Assembly: GCF_031177825.1 (NCBI RefSeq)
Contig: NZ_JAPSKE010000015.1
Span: 79,940 to 143,939, forward strand
Reading direction: 5' to 3'
DNA from: Paenibacillus sp.
Lineage (GTDB): Bacteria; Bacillota; Bacilli; Paenibacillales; YIM-B00363
Length of the DNA: 64,000 bases
The stretch's first letter is position 1. Each line of letters opens with the position of its first letter. Under the pieces are notes generated by a model. It ran no database searches. It worked only from the letters and a program-made list of their open reading frames with translations, and was not told where the DNA came from. Both the position numbers and the translations under genes were made by a program. Below, in pieces: positions 18,557 through 31,496 of the stretch.

Positions 18557-19045
18557 TTACCCCGTCCCATACTCCTTCGCGTTCGGGTCCTGGTGCGCGA
18601 TACGCGCCGAAGCCGCGGCCGCGAGGCCGGACACGAGGTCGTCCAAGAACACATGGATGCCCTTCGATCGATCGTTCAGCTCGCCGATAATCCCGGGTTT
18701 GACTTTATCCAGATAACCGAAGCTCGTAAGTCCGATCATGCCGTACACGTTCGTAATGCCCATCGCGAGCGTCTCGTCGACGCCGTACAGCGATTCGTCG
18801 TTCTCCATCAAGCTTTGGAGCGGTTCGGGCAGCTGTCCCTGCTCCGCCAGCATATCGAGCGCGATGCCCGTGATGAACACGTATTGCACTTCGCGCTTCT
18901 CCAACACCGACAACACGCTCTCTAAGCAATCTTGCAGCACGAGCTTGGGGTTGTACGGTCTTTGCATTTGCAACACGATTTCGGCGACTCGCTCCAAGGC
19001 GATTCCACGGGAGGCAAGCGCGTTCAAGATCCATTCCGGCGGCAT
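18557..19045 (-). CDS. Phosphatidylglycerophosphatase A family protein (YutG-like)
   Basis: The 162-residue protein resembles B. subtilis YutG along its length. It has KREVQYVFITGIALDML, NDESLYGVDETLAM, ITNVYGMIGLTSFGYLDK and the acidic HVFLDDLVSGLAAAASARIAH. The PgpA family dephosphorylates phosphatidylglycerol phosphate in phospholipid synthesis. This cytoplasmic-looking Bacillota form lacks strong membrane segments, so the substrate could differ. GGAGGAG precedes the ATG. It follows dnaE on the same strand after 144 bases. Confidence 0.85.
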   Translation of the reverse strand: MPPEWILNALASRGIALERVAEIVLQMQRPYNPKLVLQDCLESVLSVLEKREVQYVFITGIALDMLAEQGQLPEPLQSLMENDESLYGVDETLAMGITNVYGMIGLTSFGYLDKVKPGIIGELNDRSKGIHVFLDDLVSGLAAAASARIAHQDPNAKEYGTG

Positions 19046-19189
19046 CCGATCTCCTCCTTCGTCGCACGCGGCTATTCCGCCGTCCGAGCCCCGACCTGAA
19101 ACGCGCGACTCGCGTACGCGGACAAGCTCGATTCCGGTGGGAATACCAATATATGCGACGACGATGGAAGGTATGAAAAAAATGTGCGC

Positions 19190-22819
<3,630 letters not shown>

Positions 22820-22939
22820 ATTCGCATCACCTCAGGATCAACGGCTTCATCGTCCGCTCCGGACGATTCTCCGTTTGCCGAAGACGACTCAGGCGTTATT
22901 TTTATGGGAATATACGTTCTGATCGTCGAAAATATTGTA

Positions 22940-22970
22940 TCATATCGCGCGCGTCTTGTCCCATACATAT
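22940..22970 (+). promoter_or_regulatory. Candidate SigE (mother-cell) promoter for ytrH-ytrI
   Basis: TCATAT (22940-22945) and CATACATAT (22962-22970), spaced 16 bases, resemble the SigE consensus (ATA ... CATACANT), about 35 bases before the ytrH start. ytrHI of B. subtilis is SigE-dependent, which supports the call. Confidence 0.5.
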
Positions 22971-23003
22971 AAAAGAGATGCGAAAAAAGGGAGGTCGGAC
23001 CCG

Positions 23004-23339
23004 ATGGCGGTATCCGAATTTTTGTCGAAGGCGATTCAAGATTTCTTTGTGGCGTTCGGGGTCGTGTTCGGTGCGTCGCTGCTCGCCGGCATGAGCTCCA
23101 TCGTCACGATGCAGCCCCCCGGACCGGCGGAGACGATGCGCCAGCTATCCGAGAACTTAAAAATTTGGGCGGTCGTCGTCGCCATCGGCGGTTCGATCGA
23201 TCCGATCCGATTCATCGAGCATTCGGTGTCCGCGGGCTACTTCTCCCCGGCGGCGAAGCAAATTTTGTTGATCCTGTGCGCGTTCCTCGGCGCCCATTCC
23301 GGCACCGAGCTCATTCGCTGGATCGTCGCGCCGAGGTAG
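23004..23339 (+). CDS. ytrH: Sporulation membrane protein YtrH
   Basis: The 111-residue protein, beginning MAVSEFLSKAIQDFFVAFGV, has two to three hydrophobic segments and the family-typical AVVVAIGGSIDPIRFIE and LGAHSGTELIRW. YtrH is a mother-cell membrane protein needed for efficient sporulation in B. subtilis. GGGAGG precedes the chosen ATG; upstream in-frame sequence is not family-like. ytrI begins 6 bases after its stop. Confidence 0.9.
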   Translation: MAVSEFLSKAIQDFFVAFGVVFGASLLAGMSSIVTMQPPGPAETMRQLSENLKIWAVVVAIGGSIDPIRFIEHSVSAGYFSPAAKQILLILCAFLGAHSGTELIRWIVAPR

Positions 23340-23345
23340 CCGGGC

Positions 23346-23840
23346 ATGCGCGTACCGGATTTGCAGCGTTCCCCTTCGTTCATGCAGGGCCTCGGCCTCT
23401 TCCTCGGCGGCGTCGTTATCGGCTGCGCGGTCATGACGGCCATATCCACCCGCACCGTGCAGGAGCTGCAGTACGACATTCAAGACCTCTCGGCGTCGAA
23501 CCGGGTGCTCGCCGATCAGGTCGCCGCTTTCGAAAAGGGGAAAAACCGCCGGAACGTCATCGATCGCACCGCCGTCCGGTGGGATGCCGAGCAGAAGGAC
23601 CTCGGGAAGGCGACGCTCGGCGAGCTCGAGAGCCGCATCGCCGCCGATCTGCTCAAGATCGTCGGCAAGCAGGTGCAGCCGGACATGTACGACATCTACC
23701 GCGGGCTGATCGACGGTAAGGTATACTACAACGTCAATGGAACGGACTACCGAATCCACATTACGGTTCTGTCCGTCATCGGTTCCGAGTACGTCGTGTA
23801 CGTGCGGGCGGAGTCGTTCGTGCCGGACCGGAGCAATTGA
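23346..23840 (+). CDS. ytrI: Sporulation protein YtrI
   Basis: The 164-residue protein has one N-terminal membrane anchor (LGLFLGGVVIGCAVMTAI, about residues 15-33), a coiled-coil stretch (VQELQYDIQDLSASNRVLAD) and an extracytoplasmic C-terminal domain with DMYDIYRGLIDGKVYYNV. This matches YtrI, which acts with YtrH in sporulation. Its start follows ytrH by 6 bases with GAGG inside the ytrH end. Confidence 0.87.
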   Translation: MRVPDLQRSPSFMQGLGLFLGGVVIGCAVMTAISTRTVQELQYDIQDLSASNRVLADQVAAFEKGKNRRNVIDRTAVRWDAEQKDLGKATLGELESRIAADLLKIVGKQVQPDMYDIYRGLIDGKVYYNVNGTDYRIHITVLSVIGSEYVVYVRAESFVPDRSN

Positions 23841-23911
23841 TTTTGCCGGGGAAAAAGGGTACAGTGGTCTCGCGACCCTATTTTCCCGGAAAGTCAGGTG
23901 TTTTTCGTCAA

Positions 23912-24193
23912 ATGTTATTCGTATTCTACGCGGCGATCGCCGCCGCTTGCGTGCTGTCCGTCGTGTTCAGCTTCCGCTCCCGCCGATCGACCGATCCGAA
24001 GTCCCGCGGCTTGAACGCGGCGCTCATGAACTTATCGATGGGCGCGCTGCTCATCCTCGCTTCGCTCGTCCAAGTCGTCCTGTTCGAGCCGGACACGGTT
24101 CGCATTATCGTCGGCGCGATGTTCCTTCTCATCGGCCTGTTCAACCTGTTCGCGGGCTTCCGCAACTACGGCCGATTCTCCCGGATGCGTTAG
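23912..24193 (+). CDS. ytpI: YtpI family membrane protein
   Basis: The 93-residue protein, beginning MLFVFYAAIAAACVLSVV, has three membrane segments: about residues 2-22, 38-58 and 65-85. It also has the family's short charged loop SRRSTDPKSRGLN. YtpI-like proteins have no known function but sit near dnaE and ytoI in Bacillus. I start at the internal ATG because upstream in-frame residues (with PGKKGTVVSRPYF) are not family-like; an AGGTG lies 11 bases before it. Confidence 0.8.
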   Translation: MLFVFYAAIAAACVLSVVFSFRSRRSTDPKSRGLNAALMNLSMGALLILASLVQVVLFEPDTVRIIVGAMFLLIGLFNLFAGFRNYGRFSRMR

Positions 24194-24201
24194 ACTCGCG
24201 A

Positions 24202-25539
24202 CTACATCTGGTCGATCAATTGCGCCGTCAGAATCGCCTTCGCGACGAGCGACGCGCCGTGGTGCACCTCGACGTCGACCTTGCCGAACTTGCGGCTTAG
24301 CTCGATCAGCTGCGGACGAATGACGATCTCGTTGTCGATCTGAAGCGGCTTCAGGAAGAACGTCGACATGCTGTCGAGCACGAGGTCGCCCTTCTTCACC
24401 AACTTGATCGCGCGGAACGACGCCTGCGACATGAGCGTCGTTAACACTCCTTCGGACACCGTGCCGAACGACGACGTCATCTGCGGCGTAATCGTCCCCC
24501 GGAAGGCGATCCTGCCGTCCGCTTCCCGCTCCTCCTCGAACGACGCCAGAATTAAATCCTCGATCGTCTCGCCGATTTGCGGCTGCTTCTGAATGAACTG
24601 CATCCCCTTCAGCACGTCCTGCCTCGAGATGATGCCTAGCAGCTTGCGTGCGCTGTCCGTCACCGGCAGCTGCTCGATGCCTTCCCATACCATCATGTGC
24701 GCGGCCGACGCCACCGACGTGCGCGCGCCGACCGTGATCGGATTTTTGGTCATGACTTTGTCGATCCGCTCCCCCGGGGACGCTCCGACGACGTCTTTCG
24801 ACGTGACCATGCCGATCAAGCGATGATAATCGTCGACGACGGGGAATCGGCTATGACCGGTCCGCTCCACGGTGGCGTTCCAATCCGACACGGTCATGTG
24901 GCCTTTCAGCATGTCGGTCTCGCTGCTCGGCGTCATAATGTCCTCGACGAGCAAAATCTTCTTCTTAATGAGGCGATCGTAAATCGCCCGGTTGATGAGC
25001 GACGCGACCGTGAACGTGTCGTACGAGCTTGAGATGATCGGCAGCGCAAGCTCGTCCGCTTGCTTGCGCACCGCCGGGCTCGCGCCGAAGCCGCCGGTGA
25101 TGAGCACGCCCGCGCCGAGCTCGAGCGCCGTCGCATGCGCCCGCTCCCGGTTGCCGACGATTAACAGGCTGCCCGCGTCGATGTATTTCACCATCGCTTC
25201 GAGCTGCATGGCGCCGATGACGAACTTGCCGAGCGTCTTGTCGAGCCCCTCCGCCCCGCCGAGCACCGCGCCGTCCACGATGTTCACGACCTCCGCGAAC
25301 GTCAGCTTGTCGATGTTGTTGCGCGCCTTCGGCTCGATCCGGACGGTGCCGATCCGCTCCTTCGTCGCGACGAGGCCCGACGCTTCGGCGTCCTTGATCG
25401 CCCGGTAGGCGGTGCCCTCGCTGACGCCGACGTCCTTCGCGATTTTTCGGACCGAGATTTTGCTGCCTACGGCGAGCGCCCCGATATATCGTAATATCTG
25501 TTCATGCTTCGTAACCGTTTCTTGCGGCGTCAATTCCAT
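24202..25539 (-). CDS. ytoI: YtoI-like CBS/DRTGG-domain regulator
   Basis: The 445-residue protein combines several parts. These are an N-terminal winged HTH (ISVRKIAKDVGVSEGTAYRAIKDAE, shown as KDVGVSEGTAYRAI), a DRTGG domain (about residues 100-190), two CBS motifs (HSRFPVVDDYHRLIGMVTS and EQLPVTDSARKLLGIISRQ), and a C-terminal hotdog thioesterase-like domain. This matches B. subtilis YtoI, beside ytpI and dnaE. CBS pairs usually bind adenine nucleotides, so nucleotide-responsive regulation is likely, but its targets are unknown. The ATG used (MELTPQETVTK) has GAGG upstream. It is convergent with ytpI, 8 bases away. Confidence 0.87.
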   Translation of the reverse strand: MELTPQETVTKHEQILRYIGALAVGSKISVRKIAKDVGVSEGTAYRAIKDAEASGLVATKERIGTVRIEPKARNNIDKLTFAEVVNIVDGAVLGGAEGLDKTLGKFVIGAMQLEAMVKYIDAGSLLIVGNRERAHATALELGAGVLITGGFGASPAVRKQADELALPIISSSYDTFTVASLINRAIYDRLIKKKILLVEDIMTPSSETDMLKGHMTVSDWNATVERTGHSRFPVVDDYHRLIGMVTSKDVVGASPGERIDKVMTKNPITVGARTSVASAAHMMVWEGIEQLPVTDSARKLLGIISRQDVLKGMQFIQKQPQIGETIEDLILASFEEEREADGRIAFRGTITPQMTSSFGTVSEGVLTTLMSQASFRAIKLVKKGDLVLDSMSTFFLKPLQIDNEIVIRPQLIELSRKFGKVDVEVHHGASLVAKAILTAQLIDQM

Positions 25540-25655
25540 GGACTGTTGCACCTCGACTTCCGCGATCTGTATTACTCTGTATTATAGCGCTTGCGGAAGC
25601 CCCCGGACAAGAAGAAGCCTGAGAGCGCGTCGCAAGACGCGGCCCCGGGCCTCGT

Positions 25656-27044
25656 TTACAGGATGGCAGCGCTCGGATTCAGCGCGCGGAACACGGCGAA
25701 GCTGCGGTCGGCGCACGCCGAGATCGCGATCGGGTGGAAGCCTTTCACCTCGGAGTACAACGTATCGTTCAGCGGCTCGATCCACCCGCTCGGCAGCCGG
25801 CCGGCGCCGAGCGAGGCGCCCATGATCGAGCCGACCGTGGCGCCGTTGCAATCCGTATCCCAGCCGCCCAGCACCGCGGTCGCGATCGCCGTCTCGAAGT
25901 CCCCCTTGGCGAACACGAGCGATGCCGCGACCAGCGCCGCGTTGTTGTTCGTATGCACGGGATGGTAGTGATTGAACGCGTCCCATATCCGTTCGACGAG
26001 CTCGAGCTGCGTCGCGGACGAGCGGGCGATGTCGACCGCCTGCAGGACGTCGCGCGCCAGCCGGCTGTCGCGCGGAATTTCGCTGAGGCCGATCTCGACG
26101 ACTCTCTCCATATCCGGCTCGACGAAGGCGGCCGCGATCATCGCGGCGGCGAACATCTCGCCGTAGATGCCGTTCTTCACGTGCGAGAACGAGGCGTCGC
26201 GCCACGCGAGCTCCGCGGCCAGCTCCGGGTGGCCGGCGGCGCCGTAGGCGAACCCGTCGGCGCGAATTTGCGCGCCGATCCATTCCCGGTACGGGTTCAA
26301 GTGCGTGCGCACCCACTCCCGCTTCTCCTCCCAATAGGCCGTCTCCCGTGACTCGCGATACCAGATCGAAGCGAAATTATAATACGCCTGCGTCTCCGCC
26401 GTATACACTTGCCCGAGCGGGAGCATCTCCAGCCACAGCTCGCCGATGTCCCGCGGACCGAACGACAATCCCTTGCGCTCCAACAGCAATAATCCAAGCA
26501 CCGTGTACCGGAGGTCGTCGTCCGACTCCATGAACCGGATGACTTCCCGTAAGCTCTTGCTGTCCTGATTCACCTCTATACCGTACCGCTCCCTCGCGCC
26601 GGAGTCGCTCGGCGCGTAACCCCGGATCGGCCAAGCGTCCGCGCCCTCGAACCAGAGGCGGATGTTTTCCCACCCCGGCCGACCGCCGCTGCCGCCCATG
26701 AACGGCCCCCGCTCGAGCGGCTTGCCGAGGGCGCAGCCCGCGCAGCGCCCGAGCCACGCGCCCAGAAACTTATCGCGCCATTGCGCCTCGGTCAACGACC
26801 GGGGCAGCAGGCGAGGGCCGTCCGGCCGCTCGGCGCGGATCGCGTCCAAATCGTTCGGCTCGCGGAAACCGAACCCTTCCGCGATCGGCAGCGCCATCAG
26901 CGCTTCGTAGACGTCCATTAACGCCCGGTCGTCTTCCCCGGCCGCTTCGATGCGCTCCGCGTAGCCATCCACGTCGCAGCCTTCCTCTCGCCGCTGGATC
27001 AACTCGTCCTTCAAGAGCGCCGCCAACATCGGAACCCGCGCCAT
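25656..27044 (-). CDS. ADP-ribosylglycohydrolase family protein
   Basis: The 462-residue protein has an N-terminal helical extension of about 90 residues, then the ADP-ribosylglycohydrolase (DraG/ARH) fold. It contains WRDKFLGAWLGRCAGCALGKP, the first metal Asp cluster in MESDDDLRYTVLG, and the C-terminal metal site GGWDTDCNGATVGSIMGA. The family removes ADP-ribose from proteins or hydrolyses related N-glycosidic bonds. The large extension and carbohydrate-gene neighbours suggest a metabolite substrate, which is inference. GGAG lies 8 bases before the ATG chosen (MARVPMLAALL). Confidence 0.87.
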   Translation of the reverse strand: MARVPMLAALLKDELIQRREEGCDVDGYAERIEAAGEDDRALMDVYEALMALPIAEGFGFREPNDLDAIRAERPDGPRLLPRSLTEAQWRDKFLGAWLGRCAGCALGKPLERGPFMGGSGGRPGWENIRLWFEGADAWPIRGYAPSDSGARERYGIEVNQDSKSLREVIRFMESDDDLRYTVLGLLLLERKGLSFGPRDIGELWLEMLPLGQVYTAETQAYYNFASIWYRESRETAYWEEKREWVRTHLNPYREWIGAQIRADGFAYGAAGHPELAAELAWRDASFSHVKNGIYGEMFAAAMIAAAFVEPDMERVVEIGLSEIPRDSRLARDVLQAVDIARSSATQLELVERIWDAFNHYHPVHTNNNAALVAASLVFAKGDFETAIATAVLGGWDTDCNGATVGSIMGASLGAGRLPSGWIEPLNDTLYSEVKGFHPIAISACADRSFAVFRALNPSAAIL

Positions 27045-27116
27045 GCTCCACACTCCTTCGTCCCATTCGGAATTTATCTTCAGTATAGGGGGAGGAACGG
27101 GCGGAATCTTCCCAAA

Positions 27117-27995
27117 TCACGGCGCCGGATTCTCAAAAATTGCGGAAACCCGATGCCGCTCCCGATAGACGGAAGGCGGCATGCCGGCTTCGGCTTGGAA
27201 CGCGCGATAGAACGTCGCCGCACTTTGGAAGCCGCTCGCGAAGCAGACGTCGAGCACATCCTGCTCCGTCGTCATTAGCAGCCGCTTCGCTTCGTTCAAT
27301 CGCAGCTGCTGCAAGTAGTCCTTGAACGTCTTCCCCGTCGCGTCCTTGAACGCATGGCTCAGCCTCGAGGCGCTTACGCCGAGCTCGAGCCGTTCGGCGA
27401 CGCTCCTTAAGTCGAGCGGATCCCGGAACCGTTCCTCCAGGAACGAGAGCACCGGCCGAATCTTGGCGAAGTCTCGGACGAGCTGCCGCCATTGCGCCTG
27501 GGCGACGGGCTCCGATTCGCGGCGCAGCAGCAGCACGGACAGCTGGAGCAGCGCGCTCTTGACCATGCTCCCATAGCCCTCCCGCCGATCCCGAAGCTCC
27601 TCCCATACGGTGCGGATGAGCGGAGCGAGCCGTCCCGCCAGAGGGTCGTCGCCGGGGATACGATTTCGAAACCGGTCGGGGGAGTACGCGAACGGAAGCA
27701 GCAGCTTCACGTCCTCCGCCAGCAAATAATTCGGGTCGAAATTCAGGAAAATGTATGTGCTCGGCTCCGCTTCGTCCGATTGCGCGATATGCAGCTCTTG
27801 ATTGTTCACGACGAAGATATCGCCGGGTTCGGCGCGATACCGCTTCTCGCCGAAATAAAACCAGCCTCCCCCGGACACGCAAAGCCCGATCTCGAGGCTC
27901 GTATGCACGTGCAGCGGCTCGAGCCTCGCCTTCGGCGTCCACAAGAAGGCGTTCACCGGCACTTCCGGATGCTCGTAGGTGATCTTGAGGCGCAT
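27117..27995 (-). CDS. AraC family transcriptional regulator
   Basis: The 292-residue regulator has an N-terminal cupin sensing domain (PLHVHTSLEIGLCVSGGGWFYF, GDIFVVNNQELHI) and two C-terminal helix-turn-helices (SVAERLELGVSASRLSHAF; DVCFASGFQSAATFYRAF). Such proteins control sugar-use genes. I start at ATG giving MRLKITYEHPEV, preceded by GGAG; earlier codons are not family-like. It is downstream of the metallo-hydrolase gene on the same strand and may regulate the adjacent ADP-ribosylglycohydrolase. Confidence 0.9.
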   Translation of the reverse strand: MRLKITYEHPEVPVNAFLWTPKARLEPLHVHTSLEIGLCVSGGGWFYFGEKRYRAEPGDIFVVNNQELHIAQSDEAEPSTYIFLNFDPNYLLAEDVKLLLPFAYSPDRFRNRIPGDDPLAGRLAPLIRTVWEELRDRREGYGSMVKSALLQLSVLLLRRESEPVAQAQWRQLVRDFAKIRPVLSFLEERFRDPLDLRSVAERLELGVSASRLSHAFKDATGKTFKDYLQQLRLNEAKRLLMTTEQDVLDVCFASGFQSAATFYRAFQAEAGMPPSVYRERHRVSAIFENPAP

Positions 27996-28121
27996 CGCTC
28001 CACGCCCTTCCGTTTCGATTCGCCCGGCGCTCCCGACGGCGGCTTGGGCCTCTTGCCGTGAGTGTAGCACGGGGCCTCCCGCCACGCTACTACATTTCTG
28101 ATATATCGACGATCACCTACG

Positions 28122-28158
28122 AAAAGCGGCCGAACCGGTTCCCCCGATTCGGCCGCTC
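28122..28158 (-). terminator. Intrinsic terminator after the metallo-hydrolase gene
   Basis: Arms AGCGGCCGAA and TTCGGCCGCT with a 13-base loop run into TTTTCG on the minus strand, directly at the hydrolase stop codon. Confidence 0.85.
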
Positions 28159-28160
28159 CA

Positions 28161-28976
28161 TTACCATTCGACGACGAGACCGTCGTACGCGCACAACGCG
28201 CCGAGCGCCGCGACCTTGCCTTCGAGCTCGTCATGCGGATAAGCGCCTTGATGCGAGAAGTGGGTCGCGACGACGCGCGTCCGCTCGGTGACGGCGCCGA
28301 TGCTCCGCAGCTTCTCCAACATCCTGCGGAAATCTCCTTCGTTCAGATGCTCCTTGCCCGCCGGATGCCGCCAGATCGTACCTTCCAGGACGACGGCGTC
28401 CAACGCGCGTCCCTTGAGCTCTTCCCACGCCGCATCGGCGTAGTAGCCGCTGTCGGACGCGTACAGCAGCGAGGAAGCGCCGTCGCTGACGATATAGTTC
28501 ATCGCGTCGCCGACCTTCAGATGATGCATCGCCTCGATCGCGCGGACCGTGTACGGCCCTAGTTCCACGGTGCGGCCGGGCAAGATCGGCACGCGACGGA
28601 TTTCCGCGGCGCGGTCGCTGCCGCCGGCGTCCCACTTCGTCCAGACCGACGGCCCGGCGAGCATCGTCAGCTCGGGCAGCTCGGTCGCGAGACGGAACGC
28701 CTTGCCCCGCAGAAGCAGGTTCCCGGGATCGAAATGGTCCATGTGGCTGTGCGTGACGAGCGCGTAAGGAACTTTCGTAAGGGACAGTCCGAGCGCCGCG
28801 CAGGAAGCGAACAGATCCGGCCCCATATCGATCAGCAAATCGTCGTTGACCAGCGCGCTTTGCCGTCTTCGCACGTTCCTGCCTCCGCGCGCGCGAGCGT
28901 ACGCGCAAGTTTCGCAATCGCAGAACGGGGAGGGGACGCCTTCGGCAGCCCCGGTTCCAAGGAAGGTCAACTTCAT
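28161..28976 (-). CDS. MBL-fold metallo-hydrolase, PhnP-like
   Basis: The 271-residue protein carries the metallo-beta-lactamase motif VTHSHMDHFDPGNL, later metal ligands in LYASDSGYY and THFSHQGAYPHDEL, and an N-terminal CDCETC cluster. These match the PhnP/phosphoribosyl cyclic phosphodiesterase group, whose members bind a structural zinc there. The substrate is unknown; no phn genes are nearby. It starts LTFLGTGAAEGVPSP after the initiating Met-Lys. It may share a transcript with the GH123-like gene 34 bases upstream. Confidence 0.85.
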   Translation of the reverse strand: MKLTFLGTGAAEGVPSPFCDCETCAYARARGGRNVRRRQSALVNDDLLIDMGPDLFASCAALGLSLTKVPYALVTHSHMDHFDPGNLLLRGKAFRLATELPELTMLAGPSVWTKWDAGGSDRAAEIRRVPILPGRTVELGPYTVRAIEAMHHLKVGDAMNYIVSDGASSLLYASDSGYYADAAWEELKGRALDAVVLEGTIWRHPAGKEHLNEGDFRRMLEKLRSIGAVTERTRVVATHFSHQGAYPHDELEGKVAALGALCAYDGLVVEW

Positions 28977-29010
28977 ATACGATCGTCCTTTCCTTCGTGT
29001 CGGATATAGA

Positions 29011-31389
29011 TTATGGGGTCATCGGCTCCGCGGGCTCGGCGGAGGTAAAGCGGAAATGATCGAAATACAGCGTTACCGGCGCGCCCTGCCTCCACATCCA
29101 CAGCTCGATGCCGCGCATCCGGGTCAAATCCAAACCGACTTGACGCAGCGGAATGCGGATCGTCTCCGCGCTTCCGGCGCGCACGTACTGCATGAACGAG
29201 TCGTCGGACTTCCCGTCAATTTGACTGAACTTTACATAAAATTGCACCGTCTCGCCAGGATTGTATACGTCGAATTCCACCGTCTCGAAAGCCGACCAGT
29301 CCGCGCTGCGGAAGCCCGTGCCCGCATGCCACAAACGAAGGTTCGGGAAATTCACGTTCGCCCGGAACTCCGCTTTCATCGAAGCGTCGCCTTGCGTCGC
29401 GTACTCGTTCGACGCGCTGACTCTTACCGTCGACGTCGCGAATCGGCCGACGTCCTCCGCCGTCTCCGCTTCGTTCAACGCGATCGCATGCGGCGCGGCG
29501 GTTTCGTACACGGCAAGCGTGCGTACGATCTCGCGGACGCGCCCGTCCTTCGTCACGACGATGCGGATCTCGTGCGCCCCGGGAGACAGCGCCAGCGTCG
29601 CCGTAAACTTGTCGTGCCCGGCCCCCTGCGCCGCAAGGGCGAGCGGCGAGCCGTTCAACGTCGCGCTCGCGCCCGGCTCGACGTAGACGGTCACCTCCCG
29701 GCTGCCGTCGGCGGGGGTTCGGACCGCCGCGATCGCGGGCAGCTCGAGCGGTTCGGCGACGATCTCTCGCGCCAGCGCCGACCGAACCTCGCCCACGAGC
29801 GCCGGATTGTCCTCCTCGTACGCTTTAATATCGTCGTACAAGCGGTCGTAGAACGGCCGAATCGCGTCTCGATACGGGAACGCTTCGTCGAGGCCGAGCC
29901 GTTCGCCCGTCTCGCGCAGGCGCTGTTCATACAGCCAGAGGTATTCGTAATCCTCCATGCTCTCGCGCAGCGCCTCGAGCCGGATCGTGCCGATCGGACC
30001 GTCGACGCCGACCTCGGTGCCCGGGTAGAACAAGTATCCGTCGCCGTTCGCCCCGGGGAACGCCAGCGGATCCGTCCACACGTCGCGGCTCACGTACTGA
30101 TACGTCCCGTTCACGGAAGCATACTTCTGGAACTGCGTCGTCGCCCAATACAGCGTACCCTCCACGCCGTAGTCGTGCTGCATCCAAGCCAGCAGGCGCG
30201 TGCCGACCAAGTCGTCGTCCAGATGGTACGACGGGAACGGATGCGTCGGCTTCACGTACGTGTACCACCATACGCGATCCCCGGCCGCCTGACGCTCCTT
30301 CGCGAAATCGGGGTCGAACTTGTCGATGGACGGCACCCAGATGTCCAGATCCCCGACCAGCTCGTCGACCGGCTGGATCGTCACGAGATGCGGCACGTCC
30401 GGCGCGGCTTGCTCCAGCGCGGCGGTAATGTGACGCACGCGGCCGTACTTCGCGGCGGTCGGCTCGTCGATTTCGCCGACGTAGAAGTACGCCTTCTCGA
30501 GCAAGCCTTCCGCCCGCAAGCGATCGACGACCGCCTTGATCTTGGCCGTGTCCGGCTCGCCGTCCGCCGTGCGGTAATACGGCAGCCGATACGCGGAAAC
30601 CCGTGAATCGTTAATATACTTAGGCGCATGCGTCGCGTAATATTCGATGTCCGCGTCGGGGATCGGCAGGTAGCCGGGCGTCAGCCGATGCTCGACGGAT
30701 GCCCAATAATACTTTTCGATATACCTCCAAGCCTCTTCTCCCTGAACGTTCCCATGAGCTTCTTGAATCGGACCGCCCCATACGCCGAAGTTCGTCTTGG
30801 CATGGCTCTCGTCGGTCAGCTCGAAATCCCACACCGTCAGCTCCACGGGAACGCGGACGGGCGCCTCCGTTTCATGCAGGAGCAGCTCCCCGGTATAGAC
30901 CCCCGCCGGCTGGCCCTTGGGTACGTACACCTTCACCCAAATGCCCTGGTTTCGCCCCGCCTCCACGGTCAGCATCCCGTCAAGCGGGATGAGCGCGTCC
31001 GGATACCACCCCTTCGGATACGCCGCGGTCGTCGACGTCTTCACCTCGATATAATGCTGCCGGAACAGCTCGATATGCTCCGCGCCGATTTTCTCCGGGC
31101 CGTCCGTCCGCTTCAAATCGCCGATGGACACCTGCAGCTTGCGCAGACCGTCCGTCCCCGCCTTGACGATCACTTGTCCGCTCTCGTATTCGTTGCGAGC
31201 GGCCTCGAGCGTAAGGACCGCGGCAGCCTCGCCTCCGGGGAACGGCTGATCTCGCATCACCTTCTCCGTATTCGTGGGCGCCCATACCTTGAACTGGGGG
31301 GTATCCCCTTCGGAAAAGCCGGACAGCGTCAAGAGCGCAAGCAGCAGCAGGAGCGCCGGAGCGGCGGCTCGCAGTGCGTAACGGTTCAT
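29011..31389 (-). CDS. Secreted GH123-like / DUF4091 glycoside hydrolase
   Basis: This roughly 792-residue protein starts with a signal peptide (RAAAPALLLLLALLTLSGFS). A beta-rich N-terminal domain and a TIM-barrel-like region with KAYFYVGEIDEPTAAKYG follow; the acidic DE resembles the GH123 catalytic Asp-Glu. Next is the DUF4091 signature around GTIRLEALRESMEDYEYLWL, a small Ig-like segment, and a C-terminal carbohydrate-binding-like beta domain. GH123 members cleave N-acetyl-beta-galactosaminides, but the actual substrate here is open. Two adjacent ATGs follow GAGGAGG; I use the second (8-base spacing). It is last after the sugar transporter genes, past a terminator. Confidence 0.82.
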   Translation of the reverse strand: MNRYALRAAAPALLLLLALLTLSGFSEGDTPQFKVWAPTNTEKVMRDQPFPGGEAAAVLTLEAARNEYESGQVIVKAGTDGLRKLQVSIGDLKRTDGPEKIGAEHIELFRQHYIEVKTSTTAAYPKGWYPDALIPLDGMLTVEAGRNQGIWVKVYVPKGQPAGVYTGELLLHETEAPVRVPVELTVWDFELTDESHAKTNFGVWGGPIQEAHGNVQGEEAWRYIEKYYWASVEHRLTPGYLPIPDADIEYYATHAPKYINDSRVSAYRLPYYRTADGEPDTAKIKAVVDRLRAEGLLEKAYFYVGEIDEPTAAKYGRVRHITAALEQAAPDVPHLVTIQPVDELVGDLDIWVPSIDKFDPDFAKERQAAGDRVWWYTYVKPTHPFPSYHLDDDLVGTRLLAWMQHDYGVEGTLYWATTQFQKYASVNGTYQYVSRDVWTDPLAFPGANGDGYLFYPGTEVGVDGPIGTIRLEALRESMEDYEYLWLYEQRLRETGERLGLDEAFPYRDAIRPFYDRLYDDIKAYEEDNPALVGEVRSALAREIVAEPLELPAIAAVRTPADGSREVTVYVEPGASATLNGSPLALAAQGAGHDKFTATLALSPGAHEIRIVVTKDGRVREIVRTLAVYETAAPHAIALNEAETAEDVGRFATSTVRVSASNEYATQGDASMKAEFRANVNFPNLRLWHAGTGFRSADWSAFETVEFDVYNPGETVQFYVKFSQIDGKSDDSFMQYVRAGSAETIRIPLRQVGLDLTRMRGIELWMWRQGAPVTLYFDHFRFTSAEPAEPMTP

Positions 31390-31426
31390 CATGTCATCCT
31401 CCTCGCATGATAAAAACTCGGGATCC

Positions 31427-31472
31427 AAAAACGAACTCCCCGTACCACAGGTCGGGATCCGGGGAGTCGTTC
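31427..31472 (-). terminator. Intrinsic terminator after the solute-binding protein gene
   Basis: On the minus strand the stem GAACGACTCCCCG / CGGGGAGTTCGT is followed by TTTTTG, 25 bases after the lipoprotein stop. Partial read-through would feed the hydrolase gene. Confidence 0.8.
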
Positions 31473-31496
31473 TTAGATGCTGAAGCAGCGTATGAA